From the NCBI RefSeq assembly GCF_000340215.1, contig NW_006921542.1:1454267-1518266 (forward strand): DNA of 64,000 nt, written 5' to 3'. Under the pieces are notes generated by a model, which worked only from the letters and a program-made list of their open reading frames with translations, made no database searches and was not told the origin of the DNA. This document shows positions 1 to 11,873 of this stretch, one piece after another. Position 1 is the stretch's first letter. Every line of letters begins with the position of its first letter. Source of the stretch: Pseudocercospora fijiensis CIRAD86. Lineage: Eukaryota > Ascomycota > Dothideomycetes > Mycosphaerellales > Mycosphaerellaceae. Made by a program: the position numbers and the translations under genes.

Positions 1-2735
1 GTATATATAGACGATATCCTAATTTATAGCAAAACGAAAGCGGAATACTACGAATATATCGAAAAGGTACTTTAGAAACTCGTAGAAGCTAGACGATATA
101 TCGATATCGATAAGTACGAATTCTATAAGTAAGAGGTAAAATTCCTCGGCCTTATTATCTCTTTAGAAGGTATTCGAATAGATCCCGGTAAGATCGAAGC
201 CGTTCTAAACTAGGGAGTACTACGAAACGTAAAAGAAGTCTAGGGCTTCCTCGGTTTCGCTAACTTCTACTAGAGATTTATACGGAATTTTAGCGGAATC
301 GCCCGTCTACTTATAGTACTTACGCGGAAAGACGTTAAATTTAAATAGTCTCCGGCCTATTAAGAAGCCTTCGACTAGTTACGGTAAAGTTTTACGACCG
401 TACCGATCCTATAGTACTTCGACTTTAATAAAGAAACGCGCCTAGAAACCGATACTTCCGACGGTATAACTAGCGCCGTTCTCCTTTAACGAACGACCCT
501 AGAAGATACGTAGCTACCTATAGCCTACCTTTCTAAGAAAATGTCCTCTATAGAATATAATTACGATATCTACGATAAGGAGCTCCTCGTAATCGTTAAG
601 GCTTTCGAAGAGTAGCGTCTAGAACTCGAAGGTTCTAAGTTACCGATCTAGGTTAGCTTAGATTATAAGAACCTTATCTACTTTCTTAAGAGCAAAATCC
701 TTAGCCGTAGGTAGGTACGCTAGAGTAAGTTTCTTTCCCGGTTTAACTTCGTTATTTAGTATACGCCCGGTAAAGTAAACTTATAGGCCGACGTACTTAC
801 GAGGCGTAACGGAGACTCGCCTTTAGATCGAGGTCCGTAGCGTAAAGAGTAGTCTATCCTTAAAGAGTATAACCTTAGCTAGGAACTATATAAGCTCCTC
901 GGAGACGACTTTACCGGCCTAGAGCCTCTCGTAGTATCCTTCGTACTAATAGCCGCTCCTACCTTTCTCGGAGATAACGATAGCTCGGACGACGAAGATA
1001 CGAGTTTAGAAAGCTTAGATAGCGACTAGGAAAGCGAAGAAGAAGTATAGAACCTCCTCGAACCTACCTAGCTCGAATAGTAGCTTACGATAGTATACGC
1101 CGAAGACGCTTTTACTAAAGGTCTAATTTACGCTTTACAGAACGAAGAATAGTTATACGAGAATATTTCTCTCTCGGAGTACGAGCTCCGTAGAACTCTA
1201 CTCCGAGCGCCCTATATAATATTTAGAAATGCCCTCTATATCCCGGATTTCGAGGATTTACGCGACTAGATTATACGTTCCACTTGTAACCCTCTCGGAA
1301 TAGTATATCCCGGTCGAGCTAAGATATTGTCTTAGCTCCGGAAGTAGTACTACTAGCCTAATCTATACCGAGATATCGACCGATTCGTTAAGAGCTACGT
1401 AGTATACCGTAGAGCGAAAGCAGATACGCGTAAGCCGTAAGGGCTACTAAAACCTCTTAAAGTCCCTCTACGACTATAGCAACACATTTTAATAGATTTT
1501 ATTATAGGCCTACCGAAAGGATCTGACTTTAATAGCCTCTAGTTTTAAAATATACTAGTCGTAGTTTGCCGCCTTACTAAACGTAAGAAGGTATTAAATA
1601 CCCGTAGCCTAACCGTAAAGAATACGGCTTAGGTCTTCTACCGGGATATATAGAAAGATATAGGCCTACCTAAATTAATTGTATCTAATCGCGGCCCGAA
1701 TTTCGTTACCCGTTTCTAGAAGCGCCTCTACGAGCGACTAAAAATTTAAGCGCGCCTTTTAACGGCTTACTACCCGTAGACCGACGGGAAAACTAAACGG
1801 GCTAACGCGTAGATCGAGCAAATTATTAGATACTTCTATAATTACTACTAAAATAACTAGCTAAGATTAACGCCTTCTATTAAATTTACTATTAATAATT
1901 AGGAGTCGGCTATAACCTAGACTACGCCCTTCTACGCTTCGACTAGATTTTACCCCCGAACCGGTATAAAACTAGTAGAAATTAAACTAGAGCCCCCGGT
2001 AAACGATCCGGAAAGAGACGCCGATACCTTCGCTCTTTAAATAGCCTAGACCTACTAGGAGCTCTAGGACGAGATAAGATACGCCTAGGAAGTATACGAG
2101 TACTACGCTAATTAGCGTAAACGCGCCGCGCTAGATTACTAGGTCGGAGATTACGTTTACCTCGACTTACGATATATTAGAACTAACCGACCTTCGAAAA
2201 AGCTCGACTAGAAAAATCTAGGACCCTTCCGAATTGTAAAGAAAGTCGGTATATACGTATACGAACTAGATCTCCCCGAAAATCTTAATATTTACCCGGT
2301 TAAATACGTTATTAACCTAAGAACCGCCGGAGAAATTACAGACCCCGAAGACATTCCGCCGATACCGGAAGCTATCGAGGCTACCGATTAGACCGAAGAC
2401 GAGCCGGAATCTGCCTTAGGTATAGTATAGGCGATTGTCGGATAGAGCTTTAGTAATATAAACTTCGGAAATCTCAACCCTCCCGGGCCGTAGGGAGAGG
2501 TATAGTAGGAGAGGTACTTAGACGAAGATACGACCTAGGAACCTCTACGCTATATTATCTTCGCCCGCGAAGTAATAGAGGAATTCCTACGAGATTATAC
2601 CGACTATACGATAATAGAAGGAGCTATCCCGGAATATTTTCTCCGAGAAGCGTACGAATAGAATTTAGATTAAGGTCTCTAATCCGAACTAGGGTAAGAA
2701 TACTAGTATCTATTATATACGGACCTCCTTTAGCG
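1..2735 (+). pseudogene. pol: Gypsy pol fragment of element A (RT end, RNase H, integrase)
   Basis: Frame 1 opens with VYIDDILIYSKTK, the reverse transcriptase YxDD active-site block. The RT thumb follows (EVKFLG, then GFLGFANFY at about 240-275), then RNase H with a DTSDG-like segment near 450, then integrase. Integrase is seen as a DFIIGLPKGSDFN segment near 1495-1525 and a decayed TDGQTERANA-like block near 1780-1810. A tail with a GPFRIVKKVG segment near 2220-2250 follows. There are dozens of in-frame TAG/TAA codons, nearly all where relatives carry Gln or Trp. No chromodomain is evident at the C terminus. The product would have been the polyprotein that copies and integrates the element. 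This copy cannot make it. Confidence 0.88.
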
Positions 2736-2754
2736 TCGTAGGAACTCCGTATAG

Positions 2755-2774
2755 AACGAGGGGGGGGGGGCTAC
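2755..2774 (+). other. Polypurine tract of element A
   Basis: A purine block (AACGAG followed by a run of ten or more G) abuts the 3' LTR, which begins at 2775. The same position in element B (57705-57730, complement) reads as a purine tract as well. It is the plus-strand priming site of the retroelement. Confidence 0.75.
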
Positions 2775-3478
2775 TATTATAGTAGCTACCTAGAAAGCAC
2801 TAACAAGTTCTATAAGCTAGCCGCTATACTATAAAGTAATATTAGATTTAAGTTGCCTTAGTAGTAGGGGCCCTTAGCGAAGTAGGTCGCCTAGTTAGCC
2901 GCCTATTTAGCCGTATAACGTAATATCTTAGGGACTCCCGCGGAGGCCGTATATAGTAGAACAATACGTTATATATTAATATACGAACGACGGGACTATA
3001 CTAAACTACGCGTACGCGTATACGGACGATAGTAAGCGAGATATATAGAGTCGTAGAATAGATCCGAGTAGTAGGAAGGAACCGGAAGGTAGGGAAGAGC
3101 TAGGAGAAATATATTTACTTAAGAGCGGTTAAACGAGTTCGTATATACGCGCTACGCAAGTTAGCTAGGAGATAAAGGCGCTACGAGATAGCGGATAAGC
3201 GGGATACGCGCGCGCGTACTTGGCCCGTAGGGAAGGACCTAAAAGCAGAGGTTTGCTAAGAAGTTAGCAAGTAGGATATACGTACTTACGCTTACGCGTC
3301 GGACGCGCTAGACGGCCGTAGGGCGGAATACTAAGGAAGGGGCTCTCCCTCTAAGGTACCCTTCTTCCTTTCTTTGTAGTTCGTCTTATATAGATAGCAG
3401 CTATATCAATTTAGTATTCCCTTTAGTTTAGTTTAAAGTTTCGTATATATTCTTACTACTTAGCCTCCGACCCTTATA
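2775..3478 (+). repeat. 3' LTR of element A (704 bp)
   Basis: The segment runs from TATTATAGTAGCT to GACCCTTATA. It matches the reverse complement of both LTRs of element B end to end and has the same 704-bp length. The expected TG...CA ends now read TA...TA, as RIP would produce. It contains CG-rich alternating stretches such as CGCGCGCG near 3210-3217. Confidence 0.9.
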
Positions 3479-4070
3479 CCTAGGATATAGGTCGTAAGTA
3501 AATAAGAGTAGTACGCCTAGTTATTTATATAGTACGTTACTCTATACGACTAAGAGCCTATATTATCTCGTACTTCGCTTATAAGACCTCGACTCTACTA
3601 ATATACTATTAATCTCCTACTCGGTCGCTATCTTAATTCTTCTTCGAGTTGCCGGACTTAGTACGTATCTATCGCTATATAATAGCGCTACGTATTATAG
3701 AGAATTAACTCCGCCGTATCTCGAAGGCTAAGGTACCGAGCGGAAATCCTATAGCTTATATTTACTCGGTTATCGCGGAGCGATTATAGGTAAAGTATTA
3801 GAAAAGAGTATAAAAAGTACGAGAAGAGTATCCTAAGATATAGGTCGTAAGTAAATAAGAGTAGTACGCCTAGTTATTTATATAGTACGTTACTCTAAAT
3901 AACTAGGAGCCTATATTATCTATAACTTCGCTTATAAGACCTCGACTCTACTAGTATACTATCGATCTCCTCCTCGGTCGCTAATACGCTATCTTAATTC
4001 TTCTTCGAGTTACCGGACTTAGTACGTATCTATAGCTATATAATAGCGCTACGTATTATAGAGAATTTCT
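3479..4070. repeat. 353-bp tandem duplication at the end of cassette 1
   Basis: The string GATATAGGTCGTAAGTAAAT starts at 3484 and again at 3837, a period of 353 bp. Element A is inserted at the start of the first unit. The same duplication occurs in the right inverted arm with the same period (56633 and 56986, opposite strand) and in single form near 49920. It lies on the far side of the H3-like ORF. No convincing reading frame was found. It could be a subterminal repeat of the hAT element, but I could not identify terminal inverted repeats. Confidence 0.7.
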
Positions 4071-4811
4071 CGTTAAAGTTTCTCTCTCGTAGGCTTACTA
4101 TCTACCTCGTAGTATAGAGGATTAAAGTACTAATACTAAAGAATCTCCTTATAGTAAGGATACTAGGGCTCCTTAGGACCTTTATATTTTAGGTCTAAAT
4201 AGAGACGTATTATAAACGTTCTATCGCCCTTTCGCTTACTATCCGCTAGGTCGTAATATACGAAGAAACTAACCTAAATATAGCTCGTCTCTATAAGAGC
4301 TAGGTAAATATAGAGCGCTAGGTTTCTACTTCGTACCTTAGATTTAGGGATAGCGCGGAGATAAAATTAGAAATATAGCCGGTATCTATAGCCGGTAAAA
4401 GGATGCGAAAATAGGCCTCCTCCTAGGTTAATCTAACGACTAAATATAATTTCTAACTAATCCGCTATAAACCGACGCCGAGTTCTAGCTAGAAGCTATA
4501 TATCTTTATTTTAAAGAGTAACCCGCTTCGTATAGATAGTAAGTAGGTTTAAAAGCTTAAGCTCGATTACGAGAAATGCCTCCGTAGCTTCCTAAAGAGT
4601 ACTAATCGCTTTAGCCGTAAATCGTATACTAAACCGAAAATCTAATATAATTTCTCGGACGAGTCGCTAGAAAGGAGTCTCAGGGATTAAAAGCTCGGTC
4701 CCTCTTTTATTTTAGACAAGCCGGATCTAGCGAAGGGTAATAGTATCTAGTTTAAAGCGCCGCTTCTTTATCGTCGAGTCCTACCTTATTCCCTTTTTTT
4801 TAATAGAAAGA

Positions 4812-5008
4812 TATTAGGACTAAAGAGGTTATACGTAATTGGTATATAACCGGGCTCGAGTAAAGCTAGGGTCTCGATGCCTTAGGTAGGGCTTAGCGCT
4901 TAGTAGTAGGCTAACTTGCCTACCTTCCTCCCTCTTCTCCTAGATCTCTATCGAATACTACTTGTACCTACTACTACCCTATCTACCTGCTAATATACCC
5001 TTCTTATA
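4812..5008 (+). repeat. 5' LTR of element C (197 bp)
   Basis: Matches the 3' LTR at 11677-11873 and the 198-bp LTRs of element D. The start TATTAGGACT is the RIP form of TGTCAGGACT, which is preserved at 15042. The end TTCTTATA corresponds to TTCTTACA of the 3' copy. Confidence 0.93.
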
Positions 5009-5020
5009 TAGTATTCGATC
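5009..5020 (+). other. Primer-binding site of element C, probably self-priming
   Basis: AGTATTCGAT (5010-5019) sits one base after the 5' LTR and is the exact reverse complement of ATCGAATACT inside that LTR (4950-4959). Element D has the same pair. It does not begin with the usual TGG complementary to a tRNA CCA end. Self-priming by the 5' end of the element's own RNA is established for Tf1 and its relatives, so this is the inferred mechanism. Confidence 0.55.
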
Positions 5021-5223
5021 TACCCTTTAAGGGTAGTAGCTAGATAGTCCTTATTTTAAGCTTTTAGCGGTATAGCTACGAAAACTATCGATTTAACTAT
5101 ATTGCGCCCGAATAACGGGACCTATACGTACTATTCTATTAAAACAACCGTACTAATTATTAAGCAAGGCCTTCTATACGGCCTATTATACTAAGTTAAG
5201 CATACTAGGCCGATATCTACTAA

Positions 5224-6660
5224 TTCCGCTACATCCGTATCTTAGGGGCTAATAATACATTATTAGTGTCGCCCCTTATAATAGCCGGTTTATTACGAAA
5301 CAACAACCGTGCTGCCGCTAGTAGCGCTAGTAACGACAACGCTAGTAGCACAATACCTACTAAAGTGCCTACTAAAGTGCCTGCCGAAGCACCTACTAAA
5401 GTGCCTGCTAAAGAGCCTACTAGAGGGCCTACTAAAGAACCTATAATCGAAGGGGATAACCCGTCGTTGCCCGTTAACGACATTCTCAATAATATTGTTA
5501 ACCGTCGATATAGCTAACTAGCCTTCGGGCCCTAGCTAGTAGCGAGGCTTTAAGAAGCTACCTAAAACAGGCTTACTGCCTTACGTTAAGAACAATAGCT
5601 AAAGGATAATCTTCTCGAGATTCGCCGCCTCTAGGAATCTCTAACAACTACTGCTAAGCTAATAGCAGGACCTTCTTTACTACCTATCTAAAAGAAGGAT
5701 GCTAAACTTAAGGACTACACTGTATTTAATAGCTCTAGTCGGAAGCAGTACAACGACTACATTCGTAACTATAAACTCAACTAGCGCAACGCACTAAGAG
5801 CGCTACTAGACGACTATTCCTTAGTCGTATACGCTATATAGTACATTAATAGCGACCTAAAGCGTATATAGGATAACCATTTTGACTCCCTTAACGATTA
5901 GACCGCTATTTAGTAGCAGACCTACAAAACTATTATACTAGACACCCTTAGAAACCCTATACTAAGGCAACAATATGCTTAGGACCTGTATCTTCGAGCT
6001 AAATAGAAGACTAATCAATCGGCTCGCTTATTTAAGGCCTATTTAAAGACCCTCGAAGATAACCTTCCGGCTAAGACTAATTCTATATAGATCTCGGAAA
6101 TACGCTCTAAATTAAGATAGGAATTGGTCCTTAAATTGGACCGCCGCCGTGTGTTCGAATAGGCTAATCTGATACGCATTCAATTTATAGTCGAAGTAGA
6201 GACAGCTAAACGAGCTGTCTAGCTCTAATAACGACTAGAATCGAGGATCCGACTAGCTAGTACTAACCGTAGCAACCGTAGTAGCCGCGGAGGAAACTAA
6301 GGTTCTTACTAAGATAACAATGCTAACAATAGGGATAGTAACGACCGTAGAAGAGGCCGTAGCCGGCGGCTATATAGAGGAGGCCGCGATAGGGGCCGTA
6401 GAAGGGGCTCGTATCCCTATAATACTAACCGCTCGACTAACAATAGCAGTAATAGCTATAGCAACCCTCCGACCGGATTAAAGTGCTTTAACTATAATAG
6501 TACTAGCTATCTACTAGGCTAATACGATAAACCTAAGGACTAGACCCGAATCGACCGTACTGCCGCCGAGTACCGTAAGCACCTTTTAGCCGCTAATACT
6601 ACCCCTGTCGGTCCTTCGAAAAAAGAGTAAGCGCCGTACTAACTATTAGCCTTATACGGC
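5224..6660 (+). pseudogene. gag: gag of element C
   Basis: The frame is open from about 5224, and no original ATG is left. The N terminus (about 5353-5441) is a run of four-residue units such as PTKV, PAKE, PTRG and PTKE. The middle carries an FNSSSRKQYNDYIRNYKL-like segment near 5730-5780 typical of fungal gypsy gag. An Arg/Gly/Asn-rich stretch lies at 6240-6470, then a decayed CCHC knuckle at about 6483-6525. In the knuckle only the first Cys survives; the second Cys, the His and the last Cys have become Tyr codons. Many Gln codons are now stops. Protein of this type forms the particle and binds RNA. Protease and pol continue in the -1 frame. Confidence 0.82.
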
Positions 6661-9600
6661 GTAAGACTATCGACATTGTACTAGCTATTATACGTACCTG
6701 TCTCGTATCGGATACGTATAGAACTAACTATAAGACTAAGGTTACACTAGATCTAGGAAATTCAGTTAGTGCCCTTATTAGCTATCGCCTAGCTAAGCAA
6801 TTAGACCTTCGACAATTGCCTAGGACTAACCTACTAACCCTTGCTTAGTTTAATAACGCTCGGCACTTGACCTATAGGGCCTACTATATTCCTATAGTTC
6901 TAAAGGACGACCTCGGAAATAAACGCCTACTAAACTTTACTGCCTACGCGGTAGATATAGACAGCCTCCTATCCGATATTGTTATTAGCAACCCTGTTCT
7001 TAAGTACTATGCTATAGTTATAGACTTGGGCAGTCAATAATAGCGATTTAGAATCGCTAGGAAAGAGGACATTAAATACATTAATATTAGCGAGTGCCCT
7101 AATAATATTAGGGTCCTATTTATTAGCAACCTAACCCTAGCTAATCCGACGGCCGACCTGCTCGGTAGTAATAACGATAAACTAGTGCCCCCTACTAGCA
7201 TAGATCCTAAACAACTTAAGCGCATACTAGAACCTATTCGAGAGACCTATATTAATATGTTTAAACACTACTTAGCATCGACATTGCCTATGTTTAAAGA
7301 GACGGATTATAAGATTAATATTATAGAGGGCAAGGAGGTTCCTTTTAGCCCCCTCTATAACCTTAGTAAACGAGAGCTTGCTATATTGCGTAAGTACCTA
7401 GAGGAAAACCTAGCTGATAGTCGAATTCGGTATAGCAATAGCCCTGCTAGTACACCTATCCTGTTTGTACTAAAGAAGGATAGCGGCCTACGTTTATGTG
7501 TTAATTATAGAGGGCTTAATGCTATTACTATTAAAGACCGCTATCTACTTCCGCTTATTAATAAGACTCTCGATCGCCTTTCTAGTACTTGCTACTATAC
7601 TGTATTAGACATTGGGGACGCCTATTACCGCATCTGTATTCGCAAGGGCGATAAATAGAAGACAGCCTTCTATACCCGCTATAGCTATTTCGAGTATTTG
7701 GTTATACTATTTAGGCTAGTAAACGCCCCTATAACATTCTAGTCCTGTATTAATCGGGCCCTTTCGGGTCTATTAGACTATCTCTATATAGTTTACCTAG
7801 ATAACATTATAGTCTATACCTATTTACCTAATATTGTAGAGCACTAGGCTATAGTGCGTAAGGTACTCGACTACCTACGGGCCTATAGCCTATATTACAA
7901 GCCTTCCAAATACACCTTTGCTACTAAAGAGGTATCCTTCCTTAGCTTCCTTATATCAACTAAGGGTGTTAAGGCTAATCCTAATCGGATTAAAACTATT
8001 ACTAAATAGCCTGTTCCTACGTTAATTAAGGAACTGTAGTCGTTCCTCGGCTTCGCTAATTTCTATCGTCGCTTTATTAAGGGCTATTTACGGCATGTAA
8101 TGCCCCTAACTAAACTTACTAAAACTGAGGCTAACCCTTCTAGAGAGTTCAAATAGACTAATAGAGCATAAGCCGCTTTTAACGGTCTAAAGCAACGCTT
8201 TACTAAAGTCCCCTTATTATACTATTTCGTGCTAAGCAAACAGATCCGAATTGAGACTAACGCTTTACAGTTCGCTATATTAGCTATTATATTACAGCAG
8301 GCTAATAACACCTACTAGCACCCGATTGCCTTCTTCTCGAGGAAGATAATTAATGCTAAACGTCGCTACGAGACCTACGAGTAAGAGCTGCTAGCTATTA
8401 TCGAGGCCTTTAAGCATTAGAGGCACTACCTCGATAGGGCTTAATATATAATACAGGTCTATATAGACTATAACAACCTCCGTAGTATTACTAAGGTTAC
8501 TAGGGTTATAGGTCGATAGGCTAGATAGGCCGTCTACCTCGCCGGGTTCGATTTTAATATATTATACCGGCTAGGCGTAAGTAACCCTACCGATAGCCTA
8601 TCGAGGCGACCTAATTACGATAGCGAGACCTAACACATTAATTCATTGTTTCTAACCCTATAGTATAAGATTGCTATAGCCCGTATTGTTAATAAGCAAA
8701 CGTAGGATAAGCAGACCTCCGGACCCCGCGGCGGTAACAAATACTATAGCGGAGTTGTCGTTCTTCTAGTGCACGTTAAAAAGGACGTAGATCGCTCGAG
8801 CTATAACGACTCGATTAAAGATATTGCTATCTATAGCGACAGTACTATAGAAGAGGTTGTAGTTAATCTGGCTACTAGTACTATTAGATATATATAATAC
8901 GTACCTCGTTTAATAGCGAGGGTGCTGTTAAATAACCTTATAAATAGGGATAGTCAATCGTTTATAGATAAGCTATTACGTACTTAGTAGAGGGACGCCT
9001 TTGCTATCGAGCGTATTAATAGGCTTGTAAGTAGACGGGCGACTCGATCTAGTAAGAGTAATAGTTAGTCGATCGACGATAAAGGTTACTTAAAGTTTAA
9101 GGGTAGATACTATATCCCCGCTAAACAATCGATTAGACAAGAGCTTCTTAAGCGACACTATAATACTAAGCTTGCCGGTTACTATAGTATAGAGAGGTCG
9201 TACGAGCTACTATCGCGTATATACTACTAGCTAAATAGTAAGCGGGATATAAAGGACTACGTAAATACGTATGCCGTATATCAACGAGTTAAAGCACTAA
9301 AGCACTTACTATTTAGCGAGTTGTCTTCACTCCCTATTCTAAAGAAGCCTTTTGTAGAGCTTATAATAGACTTTATTATAGGTCTTCCCCCTACTAAGCG
9401 AAGAGGAAGCAAAGACGTCTTTAACGCTATACTAGTCGTTATAGACCGATTTACTAAGGGTGCTCGCTATATTCCTACTCGGAAGGATTAGACGGCTATT
9501 AATATAGCTAAAGCACTATAGAACAATATCTTCTGCAGCTATTAGGGGACCCCTAAGGGGATAGTCTCCGATAGGGGCTCGATATTTATATCGCACTATT

Positions 9601-10499
9601 AGAGCGAATTATGCCTGTAGCTAAGACTAAAGCATCGGCTATTAATAGCCTTCTATCTATAGACTAACGGTCAAACAGAGAGGCAGAATGCTACGCTATA
9701 GCAGTACCTACGTAGCCGTATTAACAAGGACCCTAACAGATAGGTTAACCTCTTACAACTAGCTGAATTCGTATATAATAACAGTGTCTACTTATTAACT
9801 AAGGTTTCACTATATATAGCTATAATAGGTTAGAATGCTACTATACTACAAGACCCCCTATCGCTCGAGGCCGAGCGTAAGGAAAGGGAAGCGCGTTAAG
9901 TACCCGAAACACTAGCGGCTATTAAGAGGGTTTAGAAGATGCGAGAAATCTATACTAAGATAGCCGAGAAGTTAACAAAGGCTTAAGAGTACTAAAAGAC
10001 CTACTACGATAAGCACTATACGCTAATAACCTTCAAACAAGGCGATATAGTTATACTAAGTACTAAGAACCTCCGCATCCGCAAACACCTATTACCTAAT
10101 AGTAAAACAAGGCCCAAGCTCGCACTAAGATACATTAGCCTATTTCGTATCCGAGAACCGAAGGGCAATAGCTAGGCCTACTAGTTATAGCTTCTACCTT
10201 ATTACACTATCTATAATACCTTCTATATCTCCCTCCTTAAACTATACTACTAGCGCGAAGGCGATAAAGCGCCTACTAAGTTAGAAGAAGTCTTGGCTAA
10301 TAGTAAAGAGCTATAGTCTACAGAACGTATCCTAAAGTATCGGACTAGGCAGGGCAAGAAGGAGTACCTATTAAGATAGCAAGGCTATTTACCTAAATAG
10401 GACTTATAGGAGGCTAAAGACTCGTTTAAGAATATAACTAAGTTGTTAGATAAGTATTAGACTAGCGCGAAGAACACGAAGAAGGCTAAGAGCTTATAA
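6640..10499 (+). pseudogene. pol: pol of element C with chromodomain
   Basis: This frame is -1 relative to gag. Protease is seen at 6741-6800 (VTLDLGNSVSALI). Reverse transcriptase spans about 7290-7900, with an open stretch at 7185-7658 containing YYTVLDIGDAYYRI. The catalytic YLDD reads YLDN near 7797-7806, a G-to-A change in the RIP context. RNase H spans about 8100-8600 (IETNALQFAI, AFFSRK). Integrase spans 9120-9700 (DFIIGLPPTKRRGS, TNGQTERQNATL). A chromodomain lies at about 10307-10460, with ERILKYRTRQGKKEYLLR followed by decayed aromatic positions. The TAA at 10497 is CAA in element D, so the true stop is probably further on. Chromodomains direct integration into heterochromatin in this clade. 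Confidence 0.88.
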
Positions 10500-11676
10500 T
10501 GCCTATAATATTACTACTAAGCCTAGGAACAATGCTACCCCCGGGGTGCTATTAGCTAACTAATTAGAGGCAAGCAATTGTTAGCAACAAAGGACAATAA
10601 GACTATACTAGGCGCGCTACGACGCGTTAACTAATTGCCTGCTCTTTTAAGGACTCTACCTCTTTACTAACGCGCCCTATAGGTCCCCCTCTTATTCCCT
10701 TATTCTATCGAGGCCTCGAGGCCTAGGCGATCGGCGAGGACGGCGTCGCGCTTATAACGGCGCGGCCGGCGCGGCTATATTAGTAACAGTGTTGCGGAGT
10801 ATACTACTATTTAAGGAAGGAAGGACATAGCTATGTTAGTAACGGTATTGCCGAGTTGTTATTAGTTAAAGAAGGAAATTAGAAGAAGGTAGAGTTAGCG
10901 CTAAGACGACTAGCGCCGCTATTGTTAATATTACTTAGTCGCTACTATTATTAACCTTACCTATATTAAAACTTTAAGGCCGAGTCAAAACTTTAAGCCG
11001 CCTAAAAGATTGAGCGACTAATAGACTAACTAAAAGCAAAACTATAGAGCTAAGCTAGCCGGGGTCGATTTTGCGGATAATAGGTTACTCCTCGATCTTT
11101 CCGACCCTTTAAGCGAGGCGAACCTCTACTACTACACTTATAATAGCCTTTACCTATAGAAACTAGAAGAACTAAGTTTTTTGAAAAGATATAATTAGTT
11201 GATACTTAAAGGCTGCTAAACCTAACTAATTAGGGCTAGTAAAACTACGATAGTAAATAATAGCCCTCGTAATGATAAGGACAACCCTCGGAACGGACAA
11301 ACCCTCGGAAGCGGACATTTCTAGGTCTTTCAGAGTAGACGTAGAGAACTCGGAACGATATTACTTAGAACGGAGGCAGTACTATAATACCTCGTACGCC
11401 TACCTATTATAGTAGGGAAGGCGCGCTCGTATTGTAATTAGTCGATAGTCCTCAATTCTTATAGTTGTATATTACTTTATTATAGGCAAGGATAGCGCAG
11501 TTAGAGTTAGACATTGTACTAGAAGGTGAGGTTTAATAGAGTTATATAATCGGTAGTTGTACGTTTAATTTAGCGCGGACTAAGCGGCTTATTAGACCTA
11601 CTAAGTTAGTAGCAACGGAGATTGAGATTGGAACAAAGACCGGCTACGAGGGCGCGGCCTTTAGAAGGGAAGCGTA
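10500..11676 (+). other. 3' non-coding region of element C
   Basis: About 1.2 kb between the end of pol and the 3' LTR. It contains a very CG-rich patch near 10730-10790 (GGCGCGGCCGGCGCGG). I see no reading frame with recognisable content. It ends in a purine-rich tract (AGAAGGGAAGCG, 11663-11674) just before the LTR, the probable polypurine tract. Element D has an equivalent region, so it belongs to the element. Confidence 0.6.
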
Positions 11677-11873
11677 TATTAGGACTAAAGAGGTTACACG
11701 TAATTAGTATATAACCGGGCTCGAGTAAAGCTAGGGTCTCGATACCTTAGGTAGGGCTTAGCGCTTAGTAGTAGGCTAACTTGCCTACCTTCCTCCCTCT
11801 CCTCCTAGATCTCTATCGAATACTACTTGTACCTACTACTACCCTATCTACCTGCTAACATACCCTTCTTACA
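11677..11873 (+). repeat. 3' LTR of element C (197 bp)
   Basis: Same length and sequence as the 5' LTR, with a few RIP-type differences. It ends TTCTTACA, and is followed directly by the AAAGA target duplication and the resumed H3-like tail sequence. Confidence 0.93.

Larger units (their letters stand above)
1..3478 (+). mobile_element. Ty3/gypsy LTR element A, 3' part, RIP-decayed
   Basis: The element enters the window inside its reverse transcriptase and runs through RNase H, integrase, a polypurine tract and a 704-bp LTR. It belongs to the same family as the complete element B at 57001-63720, whose LTRs are also 704 bp, and is nearly collinear with it in opposite orientation. CpA and TpG are almost absent and most stops replace Gln or Trp, the RIP pattern. 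The base after the LTR starts with CCTAG, the reverse complement of the CTAGG duplication around B. A therefore sits at the same site of homologous sequence as B. The 5' half lies outside the window. Confidence 0.9.
4812..11873 (+). mobile_element. Chromodomain Ty3/gypsy element C, complete, 7062 bp
   Basis: A complete element with 197-bp LTRs at both ends, flanked by the 5-bp duplication AAAGA (4807-4811 and 11874-11878). The uninterrupted site can be read in cassette 2 near 50885, where GAAAGATAACTTTT is continuous. The order is LTR, primer site, gag, pol (protease, RT, RNase H, integrase, chromodomain), a long 3' non-coding stretch and LTR. It is milder in RIP than A, B, F or H, since many CpA and TpG remain. 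It is absent from the homologous position of cassettes 2 and 3, so it arrived later. Its closest relative here is element D. Confidence 0.95.

Noticed and set aside
2761..2770. Run of G as a sequencing artefact
   Set aside because: It lies exactly at the polypurine tract position next to the LTR, and element B has a similar purine tract there, so it is most likely real.
5229..5489. Minus-strand open frame (86 codons) over gag of element C, and the similar one at 15460-15729
   Set aside because: They mirror the Pro/Thr/Lys repeat region of gag on the opposite strand, giving Leu/Val/Gly repeats. They are shadows, not genes.
7034..7225. Minus-strand 63-codon frame
   Set aside because: Antisense to pol of element C between protease and RT. 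No motif and no conservation in D.
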